Source: Halopseudomonas xinjiangensis (GTDB lineage Bacteria; Pseudomonadota; Gammaproteobacteria; Pseudomonadales; Pseudomonadaceae). Taken from it: a stretch of DNA of 64,000 nt. How positions within the stretch are numbered: position 1 is the first letter of the stretch; every line of letters begins with the position of its first letter. The stretch spans positions 992,001 to 1,056,000 of the forward strand of contig NZ_LT629736.1 in NCBI RefSeq assembly GCF_900104945.1. The letters run 5' to 3'. The notes beneath the pieces were generated by a model. That model ran no database searches. It worked only from the letters and a program-made list of their open reading frames with translations, and had not been told where the DNA came from. Positions 53,896-62,758 of the stretch are shown one piece after another. Both the position numbers and the translations under genes were made by a program.

Positions 53896-55464
53896 TCAAT
53901 CCAGCTCGCCGAACTCCGCCTGGAAGCGGTCGCGCAGTTCGCGTTTCAGTACCTTGCCGATGGCGCTTCGCGGCAATTCGTCGGTCAGGATCATGCGGTT
54001 GAGCCGCTGGGTTTTGCCGACGCGCTGGTTGAACCAGTCAAGGATGTCCTCTGCCGCCGTGTTCGCACCCGGTTTGAGTACAGCATAGCCCACCGGAGTT
54101 TCGCCCCAGCTTCGCGACTGTACTCCGATCACCGTGACCTCCAGCAAGTCTGGATGCTGGCGGAGCTCTGCCTCCAGGTCGCTCGGATAAATGTTGAAGC
54201 CGCCACTGATGATCATGTCCTTGCGACGGTCCATCAGCGTCAGGAAACCATCCTCGTCGAAGCGACCGACATCGCCGGTTCGAATGAAGCGCTTGCCGTC
54301 GCTGTCGTACCACTCGGCTTCACGGGTTTTTTCCGGTTTGTTGAGGTAACCGGTCATCATCGCAGGGGAGTGTCCGACGACTTCGCCGATCTCGCCGTGT
54401 GCGAGTTCGTTGCCGTCTTCGTCAATCACGCGCATGTCATGGTTTTCCAGCGGCTTGCCGACGGTGCCGAGCTTGTCCGGGAATTGGTGAGCCGCAAGCA
54501 TGCAAGAGCCACCGCCTTCGGTCATGCCGTAGAACTCGATCAGTCCGCCCGGCCAGCGAGCCAGGATGTCCGCCTTGAGTTCGGCATGGAAGGGTGCGCT
54601 GGTGCTGAATTTCATCACGAAGCTGGACAAGTCGTAGCTGCCGAAATCCTCCCGGGCCATGATGCGCTGGTACTGCACCGGCACCAGCATCGTATGAGTG
54701 ACTCGATGCTCGGCGGCCAGCTTGAGATACTTCGCTGCGTCGAACTTGGCCATCAGCACGACGGTTCCGCCCAGGCCCAGCGTGGGCAAGAACGAGACCA
54801 GAGTGGTATTGGAATACAACGGAGTGGAAATCAGCGTGACGCAGTCCGGACCATAGCCGAAGACAATCCCGCGCTGAATGTGCGACCAGCGCATGCCATG
54901 GGATTGCACGATGCCCTTGGGTTCGCCTGTGGTGCCGGACGAATAGATCACGTTGAAGGATTGCTCGGGCTGGATCTGTACCGGTGCCGGCGCGCCTTCG
55001 GACAGCCAACCACTGAAGCCCTGCGCTGGGCGGCTATCGTCCAGCGTGAACAGCGGAATTTCGATTCGCTCCTTCACTCCAGCAAGAGCCTGGTCACTGC
55101 TCTGGTCGACAAAAAACAGCTTCGCCGCGGAGTCCTTGAGCATGGTCAGCAGACTCTCCGGCGTGGATGAAGGTGCCAGGGGGGCGACGATCACGCCGGC
55201 GCGTAGTGCGCCGAGAAACAGTACCGCGTAGGGAATCGAATTGGCCGAGCATATCGCGACCGATTCGCCGGGACGTACCCCGTCGCGCTGTAATGTCGCA
55301 GCGACCTGATCAACCAGCTTGTCGAGCTCACGATAGGTAACGACGCGCGCATCCTGAACCAGCGCCGGATGGTCCGCGCGCTCCCTGGCGTGCAGGGAAA
55401 TCAAACTGGGCAGAGTGGTAAAAGGTGTCTCGAGGGTGATTGGAGAGCTGACGCTGGCATTCAT
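53896..55464 (-). CDS. AMP-forming acyl-CoA ligase
   Basis: 522 aa. AMP signature YSSGTTGEPKGIV, A5-like YGMTEGGG, A7/A8 RTGDVGRFDEDGFLTLMDRRKDMIISGG and A10 Lys in PRSAIGKVLKREL. Fatty-acid or aromatic acid activation as acyl-CoA; position upstream of fabA-fabB suggests lipid metabolism but chain length cannot be told. It is separated from fabA by about 200 bases, so probably its own promoter. Confidence 0.9.
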   Translation of the reverse strand: MNASVSSPITLETPFTTLPSLISLHARERADHPALVQDARVVTYRELDKLVDQVAATLQRDGVRPGESVAICSANSIPYAVLFLGALRAGVIVAPLAPSSTPESLLTMLKDSAAKLFFVDQSSDQALAGVKERIEIPLFTLDDSRPAQGFSGWLSEGAPAPVQIQPEQSFNVIYSSGTTGEPKGIVQSHGMRWSHIQRGIVFGYGPDCVTLISTPLYSNTTLVSFLPTLGLGGTVVLMAKFDAAKYLKLAAEHRVTHTMLVPVQYQRIMAREDFGSYDLSSFVMKFSTSAPFHAELKADILARWPGGLIEFYGMTEGGGSCMLAAHQFPDKLGTVGKPLENHDMRVIDEDGNELAHGEIGEVVGHSPAMMTGYLNKPEKTREAEWYDSDGKRFIRTGDVGRFDEDGFLTLMDRRKDMIISGGFNIYPSDLEAELRQHPDLLEVTVIGVQSRSWGETPVGYAVLKPGANTAAEDILDWFNQRVGKTQRLNRMILTDELPRSAIGKVLKRELRDRFQAEFGELD

Positions 55465-55576
55465 TGTTGTTGGCCCTTGTACGGATGGGAATGGTCGCTA
55501 GTGTCGCCATTTGGCGCAGCGGAATCCATGCCGGACTGCTGCCGGCGGGGCGAAGAATGGTGAGCGATCAGTCTGG

Positions 55577-57496
55577 TCAATGATCGACTGTAGCGTCACC
55601 TATCCAGCGGCTCAGTGTCTGCTGCAGAGATTGGCGCGCCAGGGGCTTGCCGAGAAATGCCTGCATGCCGGCGTTCAGGCAGCGGCTGCGGTCGCCTTCG
55701 GTGGCGCTAGCGCTAAGCGCGATACAGGTAGTGACCGGGCGGCCATGGTTCTGGGCGAGCCGGCGGTAGCTGAGATAGACGCTTACGCCATCGCTGTCAG
55801 GAAGCTGAAGGTCCATCAGAACCGCCGCGAAGGGCTGTGCCGACGTCAGGTATTCCAGGGCTTGCTCGCCCGATTCGGCGACCACGACCTCATGCGAGAG
55901 GCTGCGCAACATACCCTCGATGACCATGCGGTTCACCGGGTTGTCCTCGACCAGCAGTATCGGGTCGCGAGAGCCTGTTCTCGAGACGGGGACGGGGAGT
56001 TCCGGCTCGGCGGGCGAGTCAGCCAGCTGCAGGGGAATGCTTAGCGTGAAACACGAGCCCTGGCCTTCCACGCTGCTGGCATACAGGTCGCCACCCATGC
56101 GACGAGCGAAAGTGCGCGCGATGGACAGCCCGAGCCCGGTCCCACCGAATCGGCGCGAGGTGCTGCTGTCGCCCTGACGGAAGGCGTCGAACATACTCTC
56201 CAGCCGGTCGTTAGCGATCCCGATCCCGGTGTCCTTGACCTGGCACTGCAACCAGACCCGGTCCGGCCCGTCTTCGTCCCAGTTTGCATGCACCGTGATC
56301 TCGCCTGTCTCGGTGAACTTCAAGGCATTGCCGATCAGGTTGACCAGAATCTGTCGTATGCGGGTCGGATCGCCAATGACCCGAGTCAACTCGGTCGGTC
56401 CGTGCAGGTCCGTGCGCAAACGCAAGGTTTTCTGCGAGGCGGGATGTTCGAAGGCAGCGACCGTCTGCCTGATCAGATCGGGCAGATCGAAGGTGAGCTC
56501 TTCCAGTTCTACCGCACCGTTTTCGATGCGCGAGAAGTCGAGGATATCGTTGATCACCTTGAGGAGATGGTGTGTGGAATCGCCGGCGATCTGCACATAC
56601 TCGTCCTGCTCGCGATTGAGTTCGGTGGTTTCAAGCAGCTGCAGCATGCCCATTACCCCGTTCATCGGTGTGCGCAACTCGTGGCTCATCATCGCAAGAA
56701 ACTCGGACTTGGCGCGGTTGGCCTGCTCGGCTTCTTCGCGCGCGGCAACGAGCTGAGCGATACTGCGCTGCTGGCTGTCCCGCGCTTGTTCCAGGTTCTG
56801 CGCCAGGGCATTGATGTTGCTCATCAACTGGCCGATCTCGTATCTGTCCTGGACAGGAAGCCGGGTATCCAGCTGGCCACCTTGCAGTGCTTTGACCGCC
56901 TTGCTCATCTGCTCCATCGGGCGGGCCAGCGCACGCGCCAGACGCACGGCCAGCGCGAGGGAAGCGAGTAGCACGATGAATGCCAGCAGGAGCGTATCGA
57001 CCAGAATGTCAGCCTGCCGGGCGAGGAATGCACGCTTGCTGAGATACACCTGCACCTGACCCAGGTACTGGGAGCCCAATTCGGAAATGTCCGGCGCGTC
57101 GAGCAGGTAGCGGTCGCTGGCGATCGACACACGCTGGCGCCGGATGTCCGCAGTGAAAACGTTAAGCTCTTGCGACTCGATCTGTTCCGGTCTACTCAGA
57201 CTCGCCAACCGCGTTCCGCGCGCATCATAGACCTCGGCACGCTGCACATTGGGCAGTTCCAGCGCGGCCTGAAGGAGCGCGCGCAGGTTGGCGGAGTTGC
57301 CGCTGATCACACTGTATTCGGCTGCGGGGGCGAGCTGGCCTGCAATGAGTTCGCCAGTGTCGCGCAATTCCCGGTCTACATCTTCGAGGCGAGTCGCGGT
57401 GAACCAGATCACGGCGAGCAAGGCGAAGAGAAGGGCGGGCACTACCGCAATGATGATCAGGCGGCCCTGGATCGTGCCTCTCTGCAGGACATTCAC
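55577..57496 (-). CDS. Hybrid sensor histidine kinase/response regulator
   Basis: 639 aa, GTG start overlapping the upstream stop (GTGA). TM at about 12-32, periplasmic domain of about 130 residues, TM at about 170-190, HAMP (ARPMEQMSKAVKAL), HisKA with phospho-His in AMMSHELRTPMNG, HATPase (NLIGNALKFTETG, GTGLGLSIA) and a C-terminal receiver with Asp in AVLMDLQLPDSDG. Together with the substrate-binding protein and TonB receptor it forms a signalling cluster; the signal may be periplasmic, sensed via the binding protein (inference). Confidence 0.93.
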   Translation of the reverse strand: MNVLQRGTIQGRLIIIAVVPALLFALLAVIWFTATRLEDVDRELRDTGELIAGQLAPAAEYSVISGNSANLRALLQAALELPNVQRAEVYDARGTRLASLSRPEQIESQELNVFTADIRRQRVSIASDRYLLDAPDISELGSQYLGQVQVYLSKRAFLARQADILVDTLLLAFIVLLASLALAVRLARALARPMEQMSKAVKALQGGQLDTRLPVQDRYEIGQLMSNINALAQNLEQARDSQQRSIAQLVAAREEAEQANRAKSEFLAMMSHELRTPMNGVMGMLQLLETTELNREQDEYVQIAGDSTHHLLKVINDILDFSRIENGAVELEELTFDLPDLIRQTVAAFEHPASQKTLRLRTDLHGPTELTRVIGDPTRIRQILVNLIGNALKFTETGEITVHANWDEDGPDRVWLQCQVKDTGIGIANDRLESMFDAFRQGDSSTSRRFGGTGLGLSIARTFARRMGGDLYASSVEGQGSCFTLSIPLQLADSPAEPELPVPVSRTGSRDPILLVEDNPVNRMVIEGMLRSLSHEVVVAESGEQALEYLTSAQPFAAVLMDLQLPDSDGVSVYLSYRRLAQNHGRPVTTCIALSASATEGDRSRCLNAGMQAFLGKPLARQSLQQTLSRWIGDATVDH

Positions 57497-58377
57497 GGGA
57501 GCTGCTCCTGTTGGCTGAGGATCTCGGCCAGGCGGTCGTCGTCAGGAATCGGGAGCCCGAGCGAGCGCGCTACTTGCTGGTTGCTGAGTACGGAAAACTG
57601 CTCGGGATACCTCACTGCGGCGGGCGCCCAGGTCGCGTTGAGCATCTGATCGACGCTATCGGCCATCTCTCGCGCGGTGCTGTAAGTGGTGCTCAGGCTG
57701 CCAGCGGAGATGAACGGAGCGGAGGGCCCGATCAACACCTTGTTGCGCGCATAGCTGGTAAGCAGGATGGTCTTGAGGTTATCGGCGTTGTAAATGCTGG
57801 GATCGTCCAGCCCCACCAGCGCATCACTCGAGTCGAGTACATCGGCGACCCGGCGGGCCAGCTCGCTTGCTTCGCCAACCAGAGCCGCCGAAACCTCCAG
57901 CTGCTGCTCTTGCGCCGCCTTGCGCCAGGCATCAACCCGCGACGCCGTCGCCGGACTGTGCAACAGCCCGACCGTATCCAGGCGCGGTAGCAGCAGACGC
58001 GCCAGGGCCAACTGACGCTGTGGCTTCGGCGTTGCCAACAGTGCCTGAACCGAAGCCGGAAGCTGCGCTTCGATCGCCTGGACAGAGCTGGCAGTCACAT
58101 AGGTAGCAATGGTCGGAGTGTCGGTCTGGCTTGCCAGCCGCCAAGCCATGCTGCGCTGACCCATGGTGACCAGAACGTCGGCGTCGGGTGTCGATTGCTC
58201 GTACTGTTGAACACTGGCGACAGTGACGCGGTCTTCAGGTCTCCGCTCGCGCAGCGCTTCGACGAACTCCTGAGTCAATGCCGTTTCGCCGGGAATGACC
58301 ACGGCGATCTCGGCGGCATGCGCGAGCGAGGCTGCCAGCCAGACGAGTAGTGCCGATATCAGACGATGCGCGGGCAA
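57493..58377 (-). CDS. Periplasmic ABC-type substrate-binding-like protein
   Basis: 294 aa with a signal peptide to about AHA (21). The body matches the TrpX/PF04392-type binding proteins: AEIAVVIPGETALTQEFVEAL, then VLVTMGQRSMAW and the switch-like SDALVGLDDPSIYNADNLKTILLTSYARNKVLIGPS. No ABC permease is encoded nearby. Because the kinase follows with a 4-base overlap, it probably serves as a ligand-sensing partner rather than an importer (inference). Confidence 0.83.
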   Translation of the reverse strand: MPAHRLISALLVWLAASLAHAAEIAVVIPGETALTQEFVEALRERRPEDRVTVASVQQYEQSTPDADVLVTMGQRSMAWRLASQTDTPTIATYVTASSVQAIEAQLPASVQALLATPKPQRQLALARLLLPRLDTVGLLHSPATASRVDAWRKAAQEQQLEVSAALVGEASELARRVADVLDSSDALVGLDDPSIYNADNLKTILLTSYARNKVLIGPSAPFISAGSLSTTYSTAREMADSVDQMLNATWAPAAVRYPEQFSVLSNQQVARSLGLPIPDDDRLAEILSQQEQLP

Positions 58378-58463
58378 GGCCGGTTACCTGATCCAAACCG
58401 ATGAAGCATATGACATCCTTGTCTTGCGGTTGGGTGCGTTTTGGGTCGTTATTCGATCGGCCG

Positions 58464-60650
58464 TTAAAAACTCAATTCCGCGCTGAGATAGTACTGATCG
58501 CGTGTCTCGTACAGGTTTTCCGGCCAGGTAAGCCCTTCATCGTCCAGGCGATACTGCATGGTCAAGGCAAGCTCCAGGGCGCTGCTGGAGCCGATGGCCA
58601 ATCGCTTGGCCAGGCGTCCATCGAGCCGCTCGAAGCGCCGCTCGTTCAGCTGATCGGCTCCATAATAGATCAGGCTGCTGTGGATCGCTGCGGGCCATTG
58701 GCGCAACCATGCGGCAGAACCGCTGTTGCGCGCGGTGAGACGCTGATCCAACCGGTTGCTCGCGGTGAAATCGACATAGGCATAGGTCAGGCGCAGGCGG
58801 TCGTGGCGAGTGGCCTCCCAATCAACCTGGATTTCGCCGCCGGTAAAACGAGCCGAAGCGTCGTTGGTGGGCCTGAAGTTGACGATCTGCAGCGGGTCGC
58901 TGATCAGATTGTCGATGTCTTCGTAGAAGCCGCGCACGTCCACTGCTAAGGCCAGAGCATGAAAGTATCCGTTATAGCCGACTTCGCTCGAACGGATCCG
59001 CTCCTGATCCAGGCCGCCAGGGGCCTCGGCAATAGCGTAATACTCGGCTCCGCTCACAGCCGGTCCGCTGAGATTTCTCGGTACGTAGGTCCAGCGTGCG
59101 TTGTTCTCGTACATGTCCGGCGAACGAACGGCTTCGGAATAGACCAGGCGCAGGCTGTGCGTCGGGCGGATGAAGTACTGCGCTGCGAGTCGCGGCGAGA
59201 AGGAGAAGCCGCTCAGCCGATCCTGTTCCGCCATCGCGCCGGCGTGGAACATCCAGCGGTCGAACGGTCGATACTCGAGATGCCCGAACAGCTGTCCGAT
59301 GTGATTTTCCACCTTGCCACCAAACAGCGTTTCCGATTTGGCCTGGTCGTAGCGCAGATTGCCGCCGAAAACGCTGCGCAAGCGATCCGTGACCTGCAGT
59401 GTGTTCTGCAGCTCAGCCTCGTAGCGTGTTTCGCGCAGATTTTCATTGATGTCCCAGCAGGCTGGCGGGCCGCTGCGGGCGGCCGCGTGCTGGGCTACGA
59501 CGCTTTCGACCAGGGGTAGCATGTCAGCAGGCAGGCCGTCGCCGGTCACCAGATAATCACGGTAGAAATCCGGATCGCCCCATTTTCCCCGGTTGCGGAG
59601 AATGTAATTGATGCGCCGCGGATAGACGTTGCCGGCCTCGTACAACGCTCTTAGCTCCGGTGAGAAAACCACCGGCGAGTCGCAGGCGCGCCAGTCGCTG
59701 AGGCGCTCCATGTGCTGCGCATAGGTTTTCAGCTCAATGCTGTGGGTGGGTGTCAGCTCGTTTTTCCAGCGCAGCTGCACAAAGTAGTCGCGCGCTGTCA
59801 CGTCGGACACATCGTCATGCTGTGCCACCAGGCGGTCGTACAGATACGCATCGTTGGTCGGTTCGGCAAGCACGGTATAGTCGTTGTCGACCTGGTTGCT
59901 GCCTTCCTTCGCGCCAAGCTGCAAGTGAAGGCTTTGGCTCGCATCTATCTGCGTGGTCCCCAGCAGATTGACTGCGTTGAGTCGACGGCTGTCGCGATAG
60001 TCCTCGCCGTCATCGTCGAAATCGAAGCCGGTATCTTCCTTGGCAAAAAGGCTCAGCCGTGCGTGCGTACTGCCGATCACGCCCCCCTGACTGGCATACA
60101 GATCGCGCACGCCGCGGTTGCCGTCAGTGATTTTGAGGCGTGTGCCCTGACGCATCTCAGGGCGTGTGGAAATGATGTTGATGACGCCCATCAACGCGTT
60201 GGCACCGTAGGCGGCAGTATTCGGGCCGCGGAACACTTCGATGCGCTCGATGTCTTCGATGGCTAGCGGAATGTCGGTCCAATCGACCGTGGCCAGACCA
60301 GGACGGTAGACGGAGCGGCCATCAACCAGCACTTGCAGGCGCCGAGCCTCGGTAGTGTTCAGGCCATGATAATTGACGTTGCTACGATGGCCGACGGAAT
60401 AGCCGACCATCATCCCGGGGACCAGACGCATGAGTTCCGGCACGTCGCGGGCGCCGCTGGCGCGGATCAGATCCCGGTCGAGCACGGTCATGCTGCCCGG
60501 CACCTCGGAAGGCGCCTGCTTCAAGCGCGTGGCGCTAAGCACGGTGGGCAACTCCATGCCCTGCAATTCCGGCTCGTCCATGGCTGCTGCCGGAACCCCT
60601 ATCCCCATGAAAGCAAAAGAAAAAACAAAACCGCGTTGAAGCTTGTACAT
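58464..60650 (-). CDS. TonB-dependent outer membrane receptor
   Basis: 728 aa. Signal peptide, plug domain at about 35-165 (VPGSMTVLDRDLIRASGARDVPELMRLVPGM, VLVDGRSVYRP, IERIEVFRGPNTAAYGANALMGVINI) and a beta-barrel with terminal Phe (ELSF). Imports a chelate or sugar/vitamin; the ligand is unknown. Upstream of the substrate-binding protein and hybrid kinase on the same strand (86-base gap). Confidence 0.93.
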   Translation of the reverse strand: MYKLQRGFVFSFAFMGIGVPAAAMDEPELQGMELPTVLSATRLKQAPSEVPGSMTVLDRDLIRASGARDVPELMRLVPGMMVGYSVGHRSNVNYHGLNTTEARRLQVLVDGRSVYRPGLATVDWTDIPLAIEDIERIEVFRGPNTAAYGANALMGVINIISTRPEMRQGTRLKITDGNRGVRDLYASQGGVIGSTHARLSLFAKEDTGFDFDDDGEDYRDSRRLNAVNLLGTTQIDASQSLHLQLGAKEGSNQVDNDYTVLAEPTNDAYLYDRLVAQHDDVSDVTARDYFVQLRWKNELTPTHSIELKTYAQHMERLSDWRACDSPVVFSPELRALYEAGNVYPRRINYILRNRGKWGDPDFYRDYLVTGDGLPADMLPLVESVVAQHAAARSGPPACWDINENLRETRYEAELQNTLQVTDRLRSVFGGNLRYDQAKSETLFGGKVENHIGQLFGHLEYRPFDRWMFHAGAMAEQDRLSGFSFSPRLAAQYFIRPTHSLRLVYSEAVRSPDMYENNARWTYVPRNLSGPAVSGAEYYAIAEAPGGLDQERIRSSEVGYNGYFHALALAVDVRGFYEDIDNLISDPLQIVNFRPTNDASARFTGGEIQVDWEATRHDRLRLTYAYVDFTASNRLDQRLTARNSGSAAWLRQWPAAIHSSLIYYGADQLNERRFERLDGRLAKRLAIGSSSALELALTMQYRLDDEGLTWPENLYETRDQYYLSAELSF

Positions 60651-60782
60651 TTTTTAATTGCAACCTAGCACTGGCATTATGCGGCCATATTACCCAGCGC
60701 CATCCGATTTGCCAGCGGTTGTTCGCCGTCGGCGTGCCGGATGCTTATACTGGTCGGGTTTTGAACGACCAAGGAACTGTGC

Positions 60783-61829
60783 ATGAGCGAGCAAAAGCAA
60801 GCTGTCTGCGTGTTGGGAGGCGGCAGCTTCGGCACGACACTGGCCAACCTGATGGCGACGAACGGTATTTCCGTGACCCTCTGGCTGCGCGACGAAGCCG
60901 TTGCCCGCCAGATGAACGAGGAGCGCGAAAATCGACGGTATCTGCCAGGGTTCAAGCTGGACCCGAGCCTGCGCATCACCACCGGTATCCAGGCAGCGCT
61001 GGGTTCGGCCGACATCATCTTTCTTGCCATCCCCAGCGGTGCCTTCCGCAGCGTATTGCAGCAGATCGGTGGTTCACTGGCCGGCAAGGCTGTTGTCAGC
61101 ACGACCAAGGGAATCGAGCAGCCCGGCTTTCTGATGATGAGCGAAATCGTCGAGCAGGAGGCACCTGCCGCCCGTGTCGCGGTGCTCTCCGGCCCGAACC
61201 TGGCGAAGGAAATGGCCGCCGGCGCGTTGACGGCGACCGTCGTAGCCAGCGCCGACGAACAGCTTTGCCGTAAGGTTCAGGCTGTACTGGGCAGCAGGAC
61301 GCTTCGTGTTTATGCCAGCCAGGATCGCTACGGGGTGGAGCTGGGCGGGGCGCTGAAAAACGTCTACGCCATCATCTCCGGCATGGCTGCCGCCATGGGC
61401 GTTGGCGAAAACACCAAGAGTATGTTGATAACCCGCGCGCTGGCGGAGATGACCCGCTTCGCCGTGCATATGGGTGCCAACCCCATGACCTTCCTCGGGC
61501 TCGCCGGGGTGGGTGATCTGATCGTTACGTGCACTTCGCCCATGTCGCGCAACTATCAAGTCGGTCATGCGCTGGGCAAAGGGCAAACGCTGGAGGAAAG
61601 CGTTGCCCAGCTCGGGCAGGTCGCAGAGGGGGTGAACACCCTGCGCGTACTCAAGCAGAAATCCGAAGAGGAGGGCGTCTATATGCCTTTGGTCACCGGC
61701 CTGCACGCGATCATCTTCGAACAGCGCACGCTCGAGGACGTTATCGCCCGGCTGATGTCGGGTGAACAGAAGGATGACGTCGAGTTCGCCGCGTTTTCGC
61801 AGCTAGGTCGGCGGGAGACGGGGCAATGA
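60783..61829 (+). CDS. gpsA: NAD(P)-dependent glycerol-3-phosphate dehydrogenase
   Basis: 348 aa. Rossmann motif [16 protein letters not shown], catalytic Lys in STTKGIE, and [19 protein letters not shown] plus [19 protein letters not shown] typical of GpsA. Makes sn-glycerol-3-phosphate for phospholipids. RBS AAGGA upstream; ATGA overlap with the DUF4389 gene. Divergent from the TonB receptor gene. Confidence 0.97.
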   Translation: MSEQKQAVCVLGGGSFGTTLANLMATNGISVTLWLRDEAVARQMNEERENRRYLPGFKLDPSLRITTGIQAALGSADIIFLAIPSGAFRSVLQQIGGSLAGKAVVSTTKGIEQPGFLMMSEIVEQEAPAARVAVLSGPNLAKEMAAGALTATVVASADEQLCRKVQAVLGSRTLRVYASQDRYGVELGGALKNVYAIISGMAAAMGVGENTKSMLITRALAEMTRFAVHMGANPMTFLGLAGVGDLIVTCTSPMSRNYQVGHALGKGQTLEESVAQLGQVAEGVNTLRVLKQKSEEEGVYMPLVTGLHAIIFEQRTLEDVIARLMSGEQKDDVEFAAFSQLGRRETGQ

Positions 61830-62173
61830 GTCGTTTCGCCGAAAATCTAGGCTCAGCTGATTTCTGGCTTCGCCTGCTTTACACATTGCTGTTCGGCGTC
61901 GCCTGGCAGGTGACAGAACTTCTGTTGCTGGCCATCGCCTTGTTGCAACTGGGCTTTCTGCTATTTACCGGAGCTCCTCACGCCCGTCTGACCGCGTTCG
62001 GTACCAGCCTGTCTCAGTATGCACGGCAAATCGGGCGCTATGTCAGCCAGGCCACCGAACAGAAACCGTGGCCGTTTCTCGAATGGCCGGCCCCTGACGT
62101 GCCAGCCGCGCCGTCACAATCAGACAAGCCCGACGCGCAAGCGACGGCCAGCGACAAGCCACCGCAGCCATGA
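61826..62173 (+). CDS. DUF4389 domain membrane protein
   Basis: 115 aa with two membrane segments ([33 protein letters not shown]) and a C-terminal cytoplasmic Pro/Ala-rich tail. DUF4389 proteins are of unknown function and are found between gpsA and sixA in Pseudomonas. Overlaps both neighbours by 4 bases. Confidence 0.9.
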   Translation: MSRFAENLGSADFWLRLLYTLLFGVAWQVTELLLLAIALLQLGFLLFTGAPHARLTAFGTSLSQYARQIGRYVSQATEQKPWPFLEWPAPDVPAAPSQSDKPDAQATASDKPPQP

Positions 62174-62655
62174 GAATCTGGATACTCCGGCATGGCCAGG
62201 CCGAGGCCCGCGCCGCCAGTGATCCGGAAAGGGCCCTGACCGAGGACGGCCGCACCGAAGTCGCCAAGGTCGCGGCCCTGTTGCGCGATCAGCCAATCGA
62301 CATGCTGCTGGCGAGTCCGTACCGCCGGGCGCAGCAAACCGCGGAAGTCGTTCGTGATGTGATCGGGTTCACCCGCGGCATTGCAACCGTGCCCTGGCTG
62401 ACCCCGGACGATGAACCGTCGCTCTGCGTGGACTTTCTCGCGGAGCGTCCGGAGAGCAATCTTCTGCTGGTCAGCCACCAACCGCTCGTCAGCCAGCTGG
62501 TCAGTCTGCTGGTAGAGGGCAACAGGCGCGGCCACTATCCTTTACCGACGGCCGGACTCGCCTGCCTGGATACCGATTTCGTCGCGGCTGGGCTGGCACG
62601 TCTCAGCCTGCTGACCAATCCTGCGGACCTTGCCCAGCACAATAAGCTGTGCTGA
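62170..62655 (+). CDS. sixA: Phosphohistidine phosphatase SixA
   Basis: 161 aa. RHG motif ILRHGQAEA with catalytic His, second His in [20 protein letters not shown] arginine pair. Removes phosphate from histidine phosphotransfer proteins, e.g. of the PTS-Ntr system. Third gene of the gpsA operon. Confidence 0.93.
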   Translation: MRIWILRHGQAEARAASDPERALTEDGRTEVAKVAALLRDQPIDMLLASPYRRAQQTAEVVRDVIGFTRGIATVPWLTPDDEPSLCVDFLAERPESNLLLVSHQPLVSQLVSLLVEGNRRGHYPLPTAGLACLDTDFVAAGLARLSLLTNPADLAQHNKLC

Positions 62656-62758
62656 CTGTGGCTTGGGCGAGGGTGCTGCGGGTAGGATAGCGGATCACCC
62701 AAACGGGTGAGCATGGCTTTATCTGTTGAGAACAAAAACAATACCAAGAGGTCGATGC

